Assembly (NCBI GenBank): GCA_022747635.1
Contig: JAKTNV010000005.1
Span: 46,400,013 to 46,464,012 of the forward strand
Reading direction: 5' to 3'
DNA from: Hetaerina americana
Lineage: Eukaryota; Arthropoda; Insecta; Odonata; Calopterygidae
DNA: 64,000 nt
Part shown: positions 1 through 13,679 of the stretch, piece by piece
Layout of the letters: each line of letters opens with the position of its first letter
Position numbering within the stretch: the first letter of the stretch is position 1
Notes under the pieces: generated by a model
Seen by the model: only the letters and a program-made list of their open reading frames with translations
Told to the model about the DNA's origin: nothing
Database searches by the model: none
Program-made: the position numbers and the translations under genes

Positions 1-1794
1 ATTTTAAAGGAATAACAGCAAATATATAGAAAGACACCAGGAAAACTATATCAATCAATTGATTAGATATTACTTGAGAACTATCATTTAACAAATGCGT
101 TTTTTATGTCAAAAGAACACGTTTTGTTCTTCCCAGAATTAAATATTTAATGTTAACATGGTATTTAAATAAATTTCACTCATCAGGGCTTTTAATGGAT
201 AAAATATATCTCGTTAAAAGGGAAATCACTGCGAATTATTTAAAAAAGGTAATCTGAAAGTTCTTTGTCCCAAGAAATGCCACTCAAATTAATTAAATTG
301 AATTAGTCTGGCTGAATGAGCGCTCTTGTAAATGGGATTGCAAGTGAAAATATACGCTCATATATCATTATTAAGAATTTTTTCATAATGGTGATGATGG
401 GAGATTGGCGATTTGATTTTTAACTGGCCAAGACTCATTTATTTATCAACGAAGCCTCTTCTCGTACGATTTGCCCCGGAAAATATCTCAAGGTACATAA
501 ATCCAGCTCAGGTTCTGGCGAATACAAGCTGTGCTCAAACATATCCTTGCGACAGCCAGCTATTTTTTCACTTCCTGAGTGCAGATACTCTTTCGAGGAA
601 AGAAGGTTATACAAGGAAATACGAGTATAGTAACGTCGCGAGGGCCGAAGAGGCAAAACGAGAGGCCGTTCACTTGAGATAAAGCAGAAGAATATAGCGT
701 CCCAGAAAAAGTGTTCGGAACCAGATCCAGACTGAGCAAAATTTATCATAAATATTTGGCAAGAGGATTTGTTTAGAAGAACAGAGGAATCAATCCATTA
801 ATCAGAAATCGTGAACTTGAAATCGCCCGAGTAATTCGAGCCAGACAACTTAATTTCACAATAAATCATAAGGAAAAATCATTTATAAATACAAGAAAAT
901 GTTTTTTTGAAAAAGTAGATAAGGCTTAATTTCAATTTTTTTTAAATTCGTTTCCATATTAATTACTTTCAAAGTGGCTAAAATTAAATTATATTCTCAA
1001 AGGTTGTCATTCACGAATTTTTATACAGTGAACTTAAACTACATTCTAATTTAAAAGCCAAGCAACGTAGGATTTGAATATGAATTAACCTGGTGCATAT
1101 GATAAACTTTCGCGAGCTCACTGCTGATGGATATGACTTTACTATAAAAATTTGCGTTATCTGAAAAAGTTTACAACAATATTATTTATGAATGTTAGTA
1201 TAAATCTAAAGTTGAAGAGAAATAACAACTAATAATTGTAAATATTCAATACGCATGCTCATTTATCTCTAATAAAATTATTTTTCAATAAAATATTACC
1301 AATTCTTCTATGTCGGATGTTTTACAAAAACTAACTAAGGATAATAAGAACACTGATGAATGAAATTATCAAATTAAAAACAGTTTTCAAAAATTAACTA
1401 CCCCTGGATAGTAGCTCCATTAAATTCCTCGTTTTCATGCCTCCGAGAAAATTAAATGTGGTACCTAACAGTCTCATTGTGATAAGTATTTCTTGAAAGT
1501 AAAATTCTATTTTTTCCGACAAATTAACTCGACCTTAAACGGCTAGTATTGCTGCTTGTATGACCTATAAGTTCACTATCATTTTAATCACGAGAGATGA
1601 CTCACACCAGAATCAGCAGTTTGAAAGAATTAAACAGTCCATTTCGTTTCCCGCAAACAAACAAAGTTTTTTCAATAGTGGCTAAGTAATAGTCGGGACT
1701 AAATAATTAATGATTATGTTCCTTTCATTTGTTAGATCACAGCTATTAAGTAGTAATTTACTTATTATTGACAAGTTCACAGCATCAAGAGACT

Positions 1795-3170
1795 AATGGA
1801 ACCTAACTCGATTGCGGTACCCATCCCATAACTGGCCTTCTAAAGGCAGCCGCCTGGCGCCTTCCTTCCCAGAATGCAACAGACCCCACACCTCCAAAAT
1901 TCCCATCGATGCCTCATTCCTCCACCCACAACCTCTAAGCCCTAATTTCTCACTCTCTTCCCCTGCTCCCATCCCTCTGCTATAACAGCCCGAGCCCTCC
2001 CACAATTTTCCTTGAACAGTCAATGTTTTTTTTCGACCCTACCCTTCTCCCTTTCCGTCTCGAGTGCTTCGAGTACTCAATTTGACCAATCAGGCAAAGC
2101 TAACAATTCTGAAAGTCTAAACTTTATCAAACTGGACTTAAACAGAATAATAATTTATCTTTTAACCACTTCATTCAAGCAAATAATATACAAATTTAAA
2201 CATATTCTGAAAGATCAAATTTATTTTTTATCTTTGCCAAAAACTATTGGGGGCGGGGTGATCCTCTTACGCAGAGGACCGCGTTCAAAGCATACGATCT
2301 GTGGATAGTGGGAAGCTTTTTCTTTTCGGAAGGGTAAAGTTTCTAATTCATAAATTATAGAGTACGTGATATTAATGCAGTCGGAGAAATCATATACACG
2401 GTGTAATAGTAACGGAATTCGTGATATTCCCTGAAAAAAATAATATCTTTAAGAGCCATAACATTCCTTTTAGTTGCCGCATCGTCTATTAAAATGCTAC
2501 GGTACCAGTGAATAATCCATTGTGGTTACCAGTGAGGAATCCATAAAAAGCAAATAAGAAAGTTAGGCAATCAAATTATACATCAAATATCAAAATATTT
2601 TCCAAATATTTCTCAAATACATAATTTCTACGCATTTTAAGGTTAGATCAAAACAAGTACTACCTGTTTAACATTAGTTCAGCTTTAAATTCACTTTCTT
2701 TATCGGAACGAAATTGAATCAGCATTTTTTTTCCTTCCCCAGTACACGCTGGACTAGTTTGCATAGACCAACACTCTCATCACAGCCCATTGTATTCCAT
2801 TCATGATCTCCGAGCAACCTTTCTCTCGCTCATGTTTCAACTTGCTCTTCGTTCAATCTCCCTCTTCCCAATCCTCCCCGAAACTGGATGATTCTTCTTC
2901 TGCTTTACTTTATCGCACAAATTCCGATTTGACCTCATGGGCGTAGTGGGTGTAGGCAGAGCAGATTCCAAGAGTTTTCAAAAAACTGGCGCATGAGAGG
3001 AATATCACCACGTCTGTAAGCTGTAATTCTCTAGCTTTACCGTGCCGCCCTCTTTATGTTTTAATTATCACCCTTCAACGCCCGCACGCTCTCTGTCCCC
3101 CTTCCCCTCCGCCTTTAGTTTCGAGGAACGGGCTCGCTTCGTTCGTGTGTCCTTTTTTTAACAACCGTCA
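1795..3170. other. Pyrimidine-rich island(s) on + strand
   Basis: Two patches (about 1795-2090 and 2735-3170) are much richer in C and T on the + strand than their surroundings, with runs of CTCCC, CCTTCC and TCTCTC. They contain no credible gene. A promoter or old element is possible, but no motif supports either. Confidence 0.4.
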
Positions 3171-4559
3171 TTTAAGCACCGGTCGGGTAAAAAAATGATA
3201 TAATATATGTTCCGTGTATCTCCCACCCTCAATTCTCTCCGTCGGACGATCTTCGCAAGAAAAGCAAAAGAGGTAAAGCACGGAAGAGTGCCAAGTCCAA
3301 AGTGTAATACGCTCTTTTGATAACGTGTGTGTGGAACGATGAACCCGTGAGGCTTCAGTGTTATTTTTCAATGGCTTGAGCTCAGCGGTAACTACTCATT
3401 GCTTCTACATAAAGCCAGAGGGATCCGTAGCAACTTGGGAGGTGGTAAGGGAAAATTTTAAACGAGAAAGAAAATGAATAAGCCACCACAGAAATTAAGA
3501 AATTTACCTACTATATTCCAATATTTTAAAATATCTCAAATTATTTGATATTATAGCCTAAATGCGTGTATTTTCATTAAAAGCTCAAATGCTTGGCTCA
3601 TAAATCTGAAATCACGAATTATAATGACTCTATAGTCATTGTAGAGAGTGCGACTGTGACAGCATACTCATGAAAATAACGAATTTGATCTAGATACGAT
3701 ATTTTTTTTATTTTTTGACATCAGTAGCAGTAGAACTGTTTTAAGGCATACAGGAAGTTGATGTCATCTCGCAACATCAACTATAATAAAAAATTATTTA
3801 CTCCCAGGAGAAAAAAATAGGCATTCCCTTAGAGAGCGTTTCAGCTAATACCGTCGTAATAGCGGTCGAGTTAGCTCTCGCTGAGATGACTTCATGTAGT
3901 TTGCCCAGGAAGGCCAACAACTTTCCTCCAGTGATCACACAAACGAAGATTACTATACGCGGATAATAATTCTATTTGATTTCAAGTTGAACTTATAGTG
4001 AACTTGAGGTGAGATTCGTGAAAAACTTGACACGAATCTACTTCAGTCAATTATATTCTTCTCCTAAAATGAAAGGTATTACTTCAAAATTAAATTCCTT
4101 GCAAAAAATCGGATAAACTTTAACCAAAACTTGAAGATGTATTTCGTTAACATTTTGTCACTAACAGGGTATTACGATTTTCCATGGAAACTTCGTTTTT
4201 TACCTACTGTGTCCCTCGGATTTTATTCATGTACAACAACTAATAGATCTGAATGTCAAATTGAAACAAATATGCATCCTATACGAGGCTCCGAAACCCA
4301 TTACAAATAATGCAAACAATGTCTTTATTCAAGCTCTAACAGAAATCTAAAAATGAAACTTTCTAAGGGTTCAATCTTGTCTTTCAGTCAAGCAAAGCCA
4401 ATATTATGACTCAGTAAAAAGAACGTGCAAGTCTTTCAAGAATGTAAGCACTAGATAACAAGCAATCGATACCCTCTTTTAACGGTAACTATTCACATTC
4501 GGGAAATATTCAGCAAAGTTTTTTTTTGTGAGGAGCAGTTTGGATTATAGGTAAAAAAA

Positions 4560-5160
4560 ACTCACGACGCGTGGATTTTGGGAAATAGTGAAAAAGAGAG
4601 GGTGATTGGGGGAGGGTTAGAATTCTTAGCGATTACGGAAGAATTTTTCCCACAAGCGCCCCAAAAAAAGCCCAAGGCTCCACCCTTAAGACGGACATCT
4701 TTAACCGCCCCTCGCCCCCCAGCTCTTCCTTTCTTTTCACCACAAACCCTTCGACCCCCTTCCACTCCCTAAAGCGTGAGAGGGCACGCAGCTTAGCTAT
4801 CCAGGCGGCGCCAAAGGCTACGAACGGGTTCTTTAGGTTTTAGACGGGAGGGAGCCCCGAGGGATTATGGGGAAAAAAGCATACACGAAAGATGAAGGAT
4901 GAGGTGGAGGCGGCGAAGGGCAAGATGGAAAGTTTGTGCTTGAGCGTGTGTATGAGAATGGGGAGAGGAAGAGAGAGAGGAAGGGGTGACTTTAAGACAA
5001 GGCGGGGAATGAGTATCACTAAAGGAAGGGGAAAGCTCTGGAGGACCCATGGGAATATAGAGGAAAAGGGTATTCCCAGAAGGGCCATCACCCTTAACCA
5101 CTAGAATAGAAAACACAAATGACTGGGGAGAGACGCTAATATAAAATCCGGGAATGAACA
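4560..5160. other. GC-richer purine-tract island
   Basis: A C-rich, GC-rich part (4660-4830) is followed by a strongly purine-rich part (4850-5060, GGGGAGAGG and GAGAGAGG runs). Open frames on both strands here are repetitive in residue use (Arg/Gly/Glu or Ser/Pro/Leu), as expected from strand asymmetry. I therefore do not call a gene. Confidence 0.4.
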
Positions 5161-5622
5161 TTTAATTTGACTTTTGGAAAGATTTTGAAGAAAATATTTT
5201 GAAAGAAGTCGTGGGAAATTTTAATTCTTTCGACTTCGAAATTCCTTAAATAATATATGCGTGAGATGAAAAAAAAGACTTCGATCGAGTTGCGAAAAAC
5301 ATTCTTGTTTGCCTACTTTGCACTTATTATATAACGTGATATGCTAAAGATAAATATTCTACATTATTTGTTTAATTCACCAGATAGTTGCTCCAAATTA
5401 AGCGTTTTATTCAGCAACTAGGATACATATAGTTAGTTTCAAGATTGATTTCCAACATCCCAATGAAGGATGAAGAATAGTTTGCTGCGAATTATGATAA
5501 CGTTGCTTTTCTTGGAGAAATTAGATTCTATTTCCTACCATTTAACTTCATATGATACGTATTTCTATATACGGCCAATAAAATAAGAAAGCTCCAAATT
5601 AGATCAGAGGATTGTCATAAGT

Positions 5623-5679
5623 ATTGAACAACTTAAGCCGCTCACCAATAGCAGCGGTGAGCGGGTTAAGTTGTTCAAT
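5623..5679. repeat. 24-nt inverted repeat (hairpin)
   Basis: Arms at 5623-5646 and 5656-5679 are reverse complements with one mismatch and a 9-nt loop. There is no flanking A-rich tail or TA duplication that would make it a clear MITE. It resembles the other short near-perfect hairpins of this window. A microRNA precursor is possible but unsupported. Confidence 0.75.
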
Positions 5680-7779
5680 ATTTATGCTTCCCACAATACT
5701 TCGATTGCCCTCGTAAGCGTGCTTTCGCAAATTCCAAAGTTTTGAAACCACTTCAAATTTAATTTGTCCTTTGCTTAAAAAAGTAAAAACTTCCAATTAA
5801 TTTGGAATTCAGCCAGGTCAAATATTAAAATAATTATAAATAATTATGTAACACTGTCTGGGGTCAAACACCTTGCGGAGTTTAAAACCATAGTGATACG
5901 GTCACAATTGTGATTAAAAAGGTAACATTAAACTCTGCGATATTACTCAGATTTACTCAATTGAAGCGAACCGTGAGTTCACTGAAAAATATACAGCCAA
6001 AAAAACATCAACTGGCAATCAATCATAGCGAAAAACTGACCTCTTCAGAAAAATTCATGGAGCGCCAGCCAATAAACAAATAGTCACCTTAATTGGTGGT
6101 ATTCAGATGTTGATAACGACTGTCAGTACACATATATAGAATAATTAAGTGCAATTTTATGAATTGAGTAGACAAAAGTCATTCCAAAGCCAAACATTTT
6201 TATAATGTCAAACTGGGAAATGAAGCATAGAGGTGTATTAGGAGGGAAATTATACTTTAATCTTTATATATATAATCACAGAAATTAATTCAGTATTGCG
6301 CAAGTATCAAGATTTTTTAATAGATGTGATATAAAGTATACATTAAATGTGCCAAAAAACATATTTAAATGTGGCAGAGACACGCCAGCTTTTGTGAATG
6401 ATATGGTAGAGTACCGAGGTTGTAAAGATAGAGTGGTTATCTAGAGGAGAATACGAAAAGTAAACTTACTTGTATTTCCCCAGCCAGAAGCCGGAGCCCA
6501 TCTCACAGCTATTTGGGTCAATTGAGTTCAGGAAAAGAATTACATCTGTGAATTGAGAATAAGAAATATAATCGGGTGGTTTGCGTAACTAATTAGATGG
6601 ACATAGATAGACGTCAATTGTCACAAGATTTTGTATGCAATATTTTTATTCTCCCATTTCCAATAATCCAGGAATTTTCTAGTGTTAAAATTCCTTACTA
6701 TCAATTCAATTTTTTTTAATGCAACAGTTTTAAAGCCTTTCATTCTTGTTGACAGCTGTCCCCTACCGAGGAAATCATCTTTCCATCCTATCCCTTTCCA
6801 AGTGCCAACACAATAGATAAGAAGAGAATAATCAAAAATATTTCTATAAGGCAAAGTATATGAAATTACTAAACAATTACCTTAAAATACTCGCAATCAC
6901 GAGACCCAATTGTGAGAGAAGAATACCGAAGTCCCGTTTTCAATGTAGGCACTATACTCCCACCTTTTTTAGTATCAGAAACGAAAGATATGGAATGACG
7001 AAGGCAAAACATATTACGGATAGGACATAATATGAATTCGGTGACATATAGCATCATCCAAGCGCCACTGACACTTATCATTCCATTCTTGCAATTCTCG
7101 TATTACGCAAAATTCTTCATCTAACTTTTTTATGCATAATTATCATATTAAAATTCTGAACAAATATATTTTCATGAATTACGAACAATTAAAATAGCAG
7201 CAAACATTTTTCGGGTGATTACTGCGCTATAAGAATTCCAGGCAATCTTGAAGCTACCTTTGAGGTATGGATAACTTCACCTCCCAATTTTCAAAATAAA
7301 TAGGCCACAGAATGGCGATTAATTGTATATTTCACTGCCTTTAAATTATCAATCCTAGCGCGTTAATACTAAATATCAAAAACATACTAGGCAAATTTGG
7401 CGAGCAAATAAATGCAAAATATTTTATGACTCTCCGTCCAAGCGCATTTAAATTTCTTAATGTATTAATTATTCAACTTCATTCATGAAAACTCCCCAAA
7501 TAGTTTGCCTAAATAGCATAAGTAGCTTACCGAGAAGATATACGCAAATGGTTTAATCGCTAGTTCATAGTCTGCAAAGTTCTTCATAGCCTGACCTTCA
7601 CTACCGGTGTCATGAAGAGACAAAGAAAGCACCATCGATGCGGATCAAATATTACAGTGAGTGCAAAAAAATAAGTAAACCACATTTTGAAAGGACAGGA
7701 ATATCGACACAGCAAGTAACTAAACCAGCCATCATCTAAAACTTATTCTTTGCTCCCAAAAATGTTCGCTGAAATACCC

Positions 7780-8480
7780 CCTTCTATGGTGACGGGCTAG
7801 AAGGCAAAAAAGATTTAAACAGAACGAAGGAGAGCAGCCAAAAAAATAAGACCGGTAAGAAATAAGAAGAAGGTGGTGTGGGATAGTTGGGGTGCGTGGG
7901 AGTTTTCTTCGGGTAGGGATAGATGGTGTTACCTTTGTGACTTACCGAAAGAAGGGGGAGGGAGTGGGGCACAAAAAGTAGTCTGGAAGGGTCGGAGGGG
8001 TTAGGCGAGGAGGGAAAGACGGCGGGGCGTGCTCTGGTGGTCCCAGAGCCCAGACTGCCCTCTATAACACCCCGGCGAGCCGACGGACCGATTTCAAAAA
8101 AACGTCAAAACTCAAGGAAGGAGAGAGCGAGGTGGTTGCGCTGAGGGATGGAAAGAAGGGGAGGGCAAGAGAGTGCTGCCCTCCCCTTTTGACCTCCAAG
8201 CACAAATATATGTTATTATTTCCACTGTCTTTTTCATTTTTGAAGTCTGGGAAGAAATGATTTTTATGAAGTGGGGTAAGCATCGGAAGGGAAAGGGGGT
8301 GGATGGGTCGCTGAGGAATAGGTCCAGCGGAGGCGGCCTTGAAATTGAGGGAAGAAGAGAGGTTATGAGCCAAAATACGTTACGTAGGATTAGAAGGATC
8401 GGGTAAAGCACATGGACACCGTGGATATAAGGCGAGAAAAATATTGATAGGAAAAATATAAAAGGGAGTTTGAACACGTT
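7780..8480. other. GC-richer purine-tract island
   Basis: Purine-rich on the + strand (GGGGGAGGGAG, GGAAAGGGGG), with a CG-containing core around 7980-8100. Long antisense frames here are Ser/Pro/Leu/Phe-rich and look like by-products of composition. No gene is called. Confidence 0.4.
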
Positions 8481-10599
8481 TTTCTCCGCGCTTTTTTTTT
8501 AAGTTCCAGTACTCCCGAGGACACTATATCAAAGAGATGTATTCCGAGTTTTGAATCGACGAGAGGTTGGTTCTTTCCTTCGAATTTCGGAAGACCCGTT
8601 AATAAGACATAAGCGTGGATAGGCTTGACGCATGCATCTCCGATTTCAAAAGCGGAGTAAGGTAAATTTTAATGCACTATCGTAAATAATGCTCCACTCG
8701 ACTTCTTAGAACGTTCCGGTTGAAAAGTCTAGATGCAAATTCCTCCTCCTATAAAATCTAACACTGCGTACGCCTTTTATGAGATTCAATGTTTAGGAAA
8801 TAGAATATATTTGTAAATCTACTCAAAATATAGTTCTTTTTGTAAACAATAAATAATAACAGAATATATCGTTACGATGCTGTTAACGCATTTATCTGGT
8901 GAATGAACTGGCCCTCGTACCTTGTTGTATGGGTTTAACGGATAGGGTTTAGAATTTGGTGAGCTGTACCCTCACCTTTCAAACCGACCTTCTGGTTGCA
9001 TACTCAGGTTTTTACATGCTTTATCGTATGTTGCTATGGTGATGCAACTTCCTATGTTTTATGTGACTGATGATCAACAGTTATTCCTATCTTCATGAAA
9101 AATATGTTTGTTTAACGTTCTTTAGAGATTAATTTTCCTTGTTACACACACTTAACTTCTAAATCTGACGTGGAATATATCCATATTAGAATTCCACTCA
9201 ATTATGAAATTAATATGGAGCAGTTTTATGAATCGATGAACATTATTCTAGCTTACATATTTATTTCTCTGTATTGTTTTAAGTACATTTCACGTCAAAT
9301 TTTTTCCTTTAGTTTCAATGAATAATCCACTATAATCTTATATTTATTTTTAAAAAACAATTCTTTTCATGCCAGACTACACAATACCTCGGTCAAAATT
9401 TCAATTTCACTCTAAAATCACCTCAGCAAGAGAATGGGCATTTGAGAAAATTATCAAGATCTAAGATTTTGGTTTTCATGCCAGAAGGAACGTTCTCTTC
9501 TTTGGGATAAAGTTCTTGCCAAGACACGGCAGCAGATTTGCCTTGGGCGTTTGGGAAACCTTAATTGATTTCTTCCTTCCGCTGAACCATGTACGGCATA
9601 ATAAACCCCTCTCTCATCCGAAATGCTTGGTGTTCCCAATTAGTTATTAAGATTTAAGCTGAATGAGCAGCAGTAAATCCTTCTTTGAAGGAGTTCGAGA
9701 TATAGGTACCATTTTAAAAGAAAGAGATTTCACTCATGAAAGAATTCATTACTGATACTTACAAAGAAAATTTTCTCGGTTGTCGTTTTTCCTTTCTGAA
9801 GAGCGCACTGTGTTTTCTCTCGATTTCCTATATTGCTGAAGAGATTTTCCAAAGATTTTCCTCTGAAATTGAGACGTAAAAGCCAGAATGTTAAACGCAA
9901 CTTCTTTTATATCATGACATCCTCAAGTTCGTGTGCATATCCTTTGAGTAATATGGTTGCAAGGAATAGGAATATAATTAAATTATTCTAGCAGAATTAT
10001 AACTGAAGAGCAACATCTTATAACAAATTTGTTAATGCTCGGGCTAATATATGTAGTTTCGGCGATGCCATGTTCACGAACACTCAACACACACATATTA
10101 TCAGAATTAAGAAAATAATCAAAAAGATTTTAGGATTAATTTAATGCTAATTTTTCAATAGAATTTTTATCGTTAATACCTCCATTAACTACTCTATATT
10201 ACTACTAAACAATTACTCTTAGCTACTTACATCTTCGTGATACTTTGATGGATATAATAAAATGTTCGCTAATGAATTGTTTAGAATTAATATTAATAAA
10301 ATAATACGCATAAGTACGTACAACGTTCTCCTATCACGAATGAAAATAATGTCCACATGATTATGATGATACTGATGTTTTACATAATTAACAAAAAGTA
10401 ATTTTTACTGCAATTTGACAGCTCTTTTAAGATTTTATTCAACTAATCAAACTTAAAGGGAAAAAGTTTGCAAATAAGGAACGGGTCCGCAAATTCGCTC
10501 AGTAAGTATATGTTATTGAAATTTTCAAACCGTGGGAGAATTTTAAGGGGTGTTTATAAGTTTTGAAGACTCCGAAAGCCAACGAAGTTAAGCTGTTTA

Positions 10600-11420
10600 A
10601 CGTGAAATGGAATTACGAGGAGAACTACACAGAGAGCCTACCAAAAATAGCACTTTTTTCCTTTCAATAGGTGAGCTCTGGCGGGGTTTAGAGCGGAAAA
10701 CGATCAAAAATTGAAGAATGAGAAAGCATGCAAACGATTTTGAAGTAGGTGAGAGTAGGTGAGGTGGAACGAGAAAGAAAACTTTGCATGGCGCGGAAAG
10801 CCAACGCCAAGGGCGGTAAAATTGCGCATAAGAGGAACAGAAGTTTGCATAGAAACAATTGAGTGTTTGAAATGAGTTTTGTTTGGGGGCTACGGCATCG
10901 AGGGAGGGGGGAAAAGGGAATGGGCGAGTAAACAGACGCATTGTGGTTGCGTGAGAGAAGAGATGGAGGGAGGAAGGGTAGAGGGAAAGAGTGGAAACGC
11001 AAAAGAAGACAGAGGTGGATTTCGTGTGCTCAGGAGAGCCAGAGTGTGGGAGAGAGAAGGGAGTGGAATTATTATTGTTCTTGCAGTTGCGTTGAGGAGG
11101 CAAAGGTGGAGGATTAATGGCACCTAACGGATAAAAATTTTCACAGATTAAATTTTTAGGCGCAAGGGCCAAGTCACCCGTGACTCAAATCTTTCCCTTC
11201 CCCCGCAGTGGAATGAGGATTGAGGGACGCTGAATAAAAGGAAGTCCATGAAAGGGGCAGAGACAAACTTTCCTCACGTCTTTGTTTCTCACGAGGCCTT
11301 CCCTTTTTCCCTCGATTGAGACGTATTAGTTTTAGCCGGGAATTACGAGGGGAAACGGCACGCAAAAAGTCACGTGGGGGCGCCTGAAACAGGGATAGAA
11401 AAGAGGACACGTAATTTCTA
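10600..11420. other. GC-richer purine-tract island
   Basis: Purine-rich on the + strand, strongest at 10890-11110. The complementary strand is open for 191 codons (10597-11172), but the peptide is low-complexity Ser/Pro/Leu/Phe with no domain. It is better read as a consequence of the tract than as a gene. Confidence 0.4.
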
Positions 11421-11734
11421 CAGTTTTATGTTTCTAATAATTTCTTTTCTACAACGCGTATTTTCCTAGATTCCTTTCTTGATCCATTACGCAGTATCTT
11501 CCTTTGCTACTCATTCCAGCTAGTAAAATTAGATTATAATTCAAAATGATCCGGTTACTTTGTTACCACTGGGAATTAAATGCAGATTATATCAACTAAG
11601 AGGAAAACAGTAGGTAAATACACATCATAAGCATAATCCAATGATTGAAGATTTTATGTAACCACCAAGATTTTACATTTTTGTAATTGCTCCAATCAAT
11701 TAATTACCCCAATAGAAATTCAACATTTTACTAG

Positions 11735-12019
11735 CTTTCATTGGCTTCCCAGCCAGAGAGCACGGGTTTGAATCCTGAATACGGCAGATATTTTTCAGGT
11801 ATTCGTATTCCTGCTTGAGGTTCTTTATGGAGAGCACTTTGAGTGAGTACGCCGTCCGTCGGATCAGACGTTAAACTGCGTACCCTTTGGCGCCTTTCTT
11901 TAAGAGTAGGTTAATGCCGACGCCGGGTTTCTCTCCTCCCTTTCTCTTTTCCCATTCACGCTTAATGGCGCAAATCACCTTAGCTCTCAGTCGCCCCCCT
12001 AAAACTACTACTACTACTA
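11735..12019 (+). mobile_element. tRNA-derived SINE (family B)
   Basis: A tRNA-like head with a B-box-like GGGTTTGAATCCT near 11763 is followed by a body shared with 41290-41600: GGCGCCTTTC, a GCCGGGTTTCTCTCC motif and a GGCGCAAAT segment. It ends in a (CTA)n run at 12004-12019. Shared body plus the same 3' microsatellite supports a retrotransposed SINE. Its 5' end is not sharply defined. Confidence 0.8.
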
Positions 12020-13679
12020 GCTTTTATTTAGGACATGTTTTACGTCATATTGTTGCCTAATATGGAAAAAGACGTATTACTCAATCTGTAAAATGACGTC
12101 CTTATTTTATTATAGCTCCGGGTTTATACTCGTGAAATTAAATGTCCCGATACTTGTATTATAATTATTTAATACAGAAAATGTGCATAAATTCTTTGTG
12201 CAAAATATCAAACTTCACTGGTCTCAAAAAGAAGTGATACTAAGGTCTGAAAAATACCTTTCTAAACATTTTATTCAACGTGGCGGGGAAATGGCATAGG
12301 CTTTTTCACTTTTGCTCTGTAGATCTTAAAATAAGCGACAACTAGACCAAAGGGTAATCATTATATAATGAATAAAATCCTGGAAGTAATTTTTCGGTAT
12401 TTCTAAGTTCCATTCGTCCACTAACGTCGTAAATTACCATTATTCCTTAATGCCAATACATTAAAATTAATGTATTTTGAAGTAATTAAGATAGAATGGC
12501 AAAAAAGTTCAAATATACGAAATAATCTCTTGATTCAATTTCCTTCTTCACCTAGAATTCACAGAAAATGTAGACAAACCAATCAACTTCGAATTCGAAG
12601 GTTTCCAATGAGTTGTATCTAAAGTACTATCAACCTACTCAACCTATTGTTCATCTAGGTATTCTTTGAAATGTTAAACAAGTGGACAAACACCATCTAT
12701 AGTACGCTGTAGTATAAAAGGAGAGAAATTGGGATTAGAGAAACCCAAGTGGAGCCCTAAAATATTGCCAACAGATTTCGCTCATTCACGCATAAATTAC
12801 CTTTACCCCATAACTGTACTGGAAGAGGACTGTTCCAAAATGGGTAGAAATACCATTTCGACTCTAGAGCAATATCTATACACAAAATTTCCCATTCGTT
12901 TGAATGACCAGTAAGACAACATTCTGAGGCTTATGAGGACCGTTTTATAACTATTATCGCGATAATTTGAAAGAACAGTAATAAAGCAAGATACGCCGCA
13001 GTTTAAAAAAGCTAATAGATTTGATATCACTTAACCTTTAATTCTGTTATACGTATATGATATCTGTAACAATTTCAATCCAAAATTCCCATGGATTAAT
13101 AATCTTCATGAAAAAACCCCATAAGAACCTCAAAAAATGATTACTCTCGGAAAATTATATATTTCCGGTTGTTTTCATTTTGCTATCTATCAAAACGATC
13201 AAAGATGGGTCTACAATATATTACAGACAAAATCAAGGAATATTGAGCCTTTATAAATAAGGATGCTCATTACAAAAAATTACTTGCTAAAGAGGGAGAA
13301 TAACTTAAGGCATCCGTTCCCATTATTTTCTGAATTGAAAAACATCCAATGAAGGGCATAAACTATTCTCTACTACTACGAATACTATTTTCAGTCATTA
13401 ATCTACCATGGATATTGTACAATATACCTGTTTCACTAATTCATACCCTTCAATTATTTCAACTCAGTTTTAATTTTCGGTATTAACCTATCTCAATGCA
13501 TGGTTTCCGATGAATTAGACATCCTCCACCTGTGCAATATTGGAACATATTAGTGCGTCATCAGCTGTACGAAATAACACAAATTAACCGTGCTTACAGG
13601 TCGCCAGTTCGCGTGGTTCCAAGTCGTCCAATATGGTCGCCAGACGTAAGCTGAGTTATTAATAACTTCAGCAACGGAT

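Larger units (their letters stand above)
1..11734. other. Gene-free AT-rich flank
   Basis: I see no gene, RNA or recognisable transposon protein in this stretch. Open frames on both strands are short or composition-driven, and none shows a known motif or plausible splice structure. The AT-rich background is broken by GC-richer islands, listed separately, and by one hairpin at 5623-5679. It could be intergenic DNA or a long intron of a neighbouring gene; the sequence does not decide. Confidence 0.6.

Noticed and set aside
435..749. 104-codon minus-strand open frame near the window start
   Set aside because: No recognisable motif, overlaps an equally open frame on the other strand, and no neighbouring exons could be linked.
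4562..5161. Several overlapping frames on both strands
   Set aside because: All are products of strand-asymmetric GC-rich tracts, with repetitive Arg/Gly or Ser/Pro content.
10597..11172. 191-codon minus-strand open frame
   Set aside because: It lies opposite a purine-rich tract, is dominated by Ser, Pro, Leu and Phe, has no domain and no splice context; explained by composition.
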